This document shows, one piece after another, positions 11,704-13,205 of a stretch of 13,205 nucleotides of DNA. The number at the start of each line of letters is the position of its first letter. The stretch's first letter is position 1. The notes beneath the pieces were generated by a model, which saw only the letters and a list, made by a program, of their open reading frames with translations, had not been told where the DNA came from and ran no database searches. A program made the position numbers and the translations under genes. Origin of the DNA: Acidobacteriota bacterium (GTDB lineage Bacteria > Acidobacteriota > Terriglobia > Acidiferrales > 2-02-FULL-67-57). The DNA is taken from positions 1 through 13,205 of the forward strand of contig JACPRL010000046.1 of NCBI GenBank assembly GCA_016189965.1, given 5' to 3'.

Positions 11704-13205
11704 ATGAAGACCAAGACATCGAGCAAGGCCGTTGCATTCGCTGTAACCACGCTCTTAGTTCTGGCGCTGGCGCCCGCCGCCCACGCCTACATCGGCCCCG
11801 GCGCGGGCTTCGCCTTCCTCTCCTCCTTCCTTATCCTGCTCATCGCCTTTTTCTCCTCGGTGTTTTCCCTGGTGAGCTGGCCGCTGCGGTCGCTCTACTG
11901 GACCTGGCGCCGCCGCAAGGTCTACACCCACGCTAAAATCCGCCGCCTGGTCATCCTCGGGCTCGACGGCATGGACCCCGAGCTCGCCACGCGCTTTATG
12001 GACGAAGGCAAGCTGCCCCATCTGGCTCGCCTGCGCCAGCAAGGCACCTTCCAGCCCTTGCAGACCACCTACCCGCCCATCTCACCCGTCGCCTGGTCCT
12101 CCTTTCTGACCGGCGTCAACCCCGGCCAGCACAACATCTACGACTTCCTCGCTCGCCAGCGGGGAAGCTATCTGCCCACGCTCTCCTCGGCGGAAATCCT
12201 GCCGCCGCGCCGCACCCTGCGGCTCGGCAAGCTCGTCATTCCTCTGGGCAAGCCCCAGACAAAAATGCTGCGCAAGAGTCGGCCTTTCTGGCACTACCTG
12301 GGCGAGGTGGGCATCCCCTGCGCGGTGCTGCGCGTGCCCATCACCTTCCCGCCGGAAAAGTCGCGCGCCGTTCTGCTCTCCGGGATGTGCGTGCCCGACC
12401 TGCTGGGCAGCCAGGGCACCTTCTTCTTCTACAGCACGCGCGACCAGAGCGCGGAAAGCCGCCGCGGCGGCCGCCAGTTCCGGCTGCAGAAAGAGGGCGA
12501 CGCCCTCCACTCTTATCTGGTCGGCCCGGATACCGTCGGCCAGAACGGCAATCGCGAAGCACGCCTGCCCTTCCGCCTCCGGCCCGACGCCGCCAAGAAA
12601 GAAGCCGAGTTGGAGTTGGACGGCCGCCGCTACCGCCTCCGCCTGGGTGAATACTCCGAGTGGATCCAGCTCAAGTTCAAAGTCGGCCCGGGCTTGAAAG
12701 TCCACGGCATTTGCCGGTTCCTGCTGCGGGCGGTCAGTCCGCACGTCGAGCTCTACGTCACGCCGGTGAATATTGACCCCGCCAAGCCCGCGCTGCCTAT
12801 CTCCCATCCGCTCACCTATTCGATTTATCTGGCCAAACTCCAGGGCCCCTTCGCCACCCTCGGGCTGGCCGAAGACACCTGGGCGCTGAACGAAGGCGTG
12901 CTCGACGACGACGCTTTCCTCGAGCAGGCCTACCTCCACCACCACGAGCGTGAGCAGATGTTTTTCGACGCCCTGGAAAAAATCCGCCAGGGCCTCTGCG
13001 TCTGCGTCTTCGACACCACCGACCGTGTGCAGCACATGTTCTGGCGCTACCTCGAAGCCGGCCATCCCGCCAGCCCCGACGGCAACCCGCGCTACGCCGG
13101 CGTGATTGAAGACCTCTACAAGCGCATGGACGACCTGGTCGGCCGCATCCAGGCCCAGCTCAAAGACGACACTGTCTTCCTCGTCATCTCCGACCACGGC
13201 TTCAA
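11704..13205 (+). CDS. Second alkaline phosphatase superfamily phosphodiesterase, membrane-anchored (partial)
   Basis: The reading frame runs from ATG 11704 past the right edge (500 full codons visible). It is a paralog of the enzyme at 8564: D88 in ILGLDGMDP, nucleophile S127 in PPISPVAWSSFLTG, H143 in GQHNIYDF, D440 and H444 in DTTDRVQHMFW, and D497-H498 in SDHGF, where the window ends. Blocks such as RTLRLGKLVIPL and YVTPVNIDPAKPALP match RLGSWVIPL and YVSPVNIDPSEPALP of the first enzyme. The N-terminus differs: a signal-like segment ending AHA (26-28), the motif YIGPGAG (29-35), then a second hydrophobic segment (36-60) and a basic stretch (WRRRK). It thus looks like a membrane-anchored version of the lipoprotein-like first copy. 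A weak ribosome site (AAGGCGG) precedes the ATG. Missing: the last metal site and C-terminus. Confidence 0.88.
   Translation, partial: MKTKTSSKAVAFAVTTLLVLALAPAAHAYIGPGAGFAFLSSFLILLIAFFSSVFSLVSWPLRSLYWTWRRRKVYTHAKIRRLVILGLDGMDPELATRFMDEGKLPHLARLRQQGTFQPLQTTYPPISPVAWSSFLTGVNPGQHNIYDFLARQRGSYLPTLSSAEILPPRRTLRLGKLVIPLGKPQTKMLRKSRPFWHYLGEVGIPCAVLRVPITFPPEKSRAVLLSGMCVPDLLGSQGTFFFYSTRDQSAESRRGGRQFRLQKEGDALHSYLVGPDTVGQNGNREARLPFRLRPDAAKKEAELELDGRRYRLRLGEYSEWIQLKFKVGPGLKVHGICRFLLRAVSPHVELYVTPVNIDPAKPALPISHPLTYSIYLAKLQGPFATLGLAEDTWALNEGVLDDDAFLEQAYLHHHEREQMFFDALEKIRQGLCVCVFDTTDRVQHMFWRYLEAGHPASPDGNPRYAGVIEDLYKRMDDLVGRIQAQLKDDTVFLVISDHGF

Noticed and set aside
12082..13197. Minus-strand open frame (371 codons) opposite the second phosphodiesterase
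   Set aside because: The plus strand keeps all metal-site motifs and matches its paralog; the minus frame reflects GC-rich codon bias.

Overview
The window is GC-rich chromosomal DNA of a diderm bacterium, most likely an Acidobacteriota member. This rests on base composition, gene content dominated by the cell envelope (a GmhA phosphoheptose isomerase points to LPS heptose), and intergenic repeats built from CTTCGAC/GCTCAGGG blocks and structured GGCAC..GTGCC hairpins, which I remember from acidobacterial genomes. I could not check this by search.

Layout. 1-520 holds a PilZ-domain protein whose frame stays open to the left edge. 521-844 is a convergent intergenic gap with a strong hairpin and, at 618-779, a highly self-complementary block with a long closing stem and a T-tract, a candidate structured RNA. 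845-1237 (minus) is a double-ACT protein and 1360-2022 (plus) a SanA/ElyC/YdcF-type DUF218 membrane protein. 2023-2262 and 2851-3594 are repeat-filled gaps on either side of gmhA (2263-2850, minus). 3595-5128 (minus) looks like one operon: two paralogous small membrane proteins, then a polysaccharide deacetylase. 5443-6233 (plus) encodes two half-size EamA/SMR transporters resembling ArnE and ArnF. They converge on 6240-8417 (minus), a large GT39/ArnT-like GT-C membrane glycosyltransferase with an N-terminal membrane extension.

From 8564 to the right edge runs a four-gene plus-strand cluster behind a good sigma-70-type promoter: a lipoprotein-like alkaline-phosphatase-superfamily phosphodiesterase, a 68-residue ribbon-helix-helix-like protein, a 272-residue membrane protein with an Oxa1/EMC3-like layout, and a second, membrane-anchored paralog of the phosphodiesterase that is cut by the window end.

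How it may work together (inference): deacetylase, ArnE/ArnF-like pair and ArnT-like glycosyltransferase together supply the later steps of an Arn-like route (deacylate a lipid-linked sugar, flip it, transfer it), although they lie on different strands and no ArnA/B/C equivalents are visible. The phosphodiesterase cluster could act on phosphorylated envelope material outside the cytoplasm. This cluster and the 618-779 structured element are the best candidates for something undescribed.
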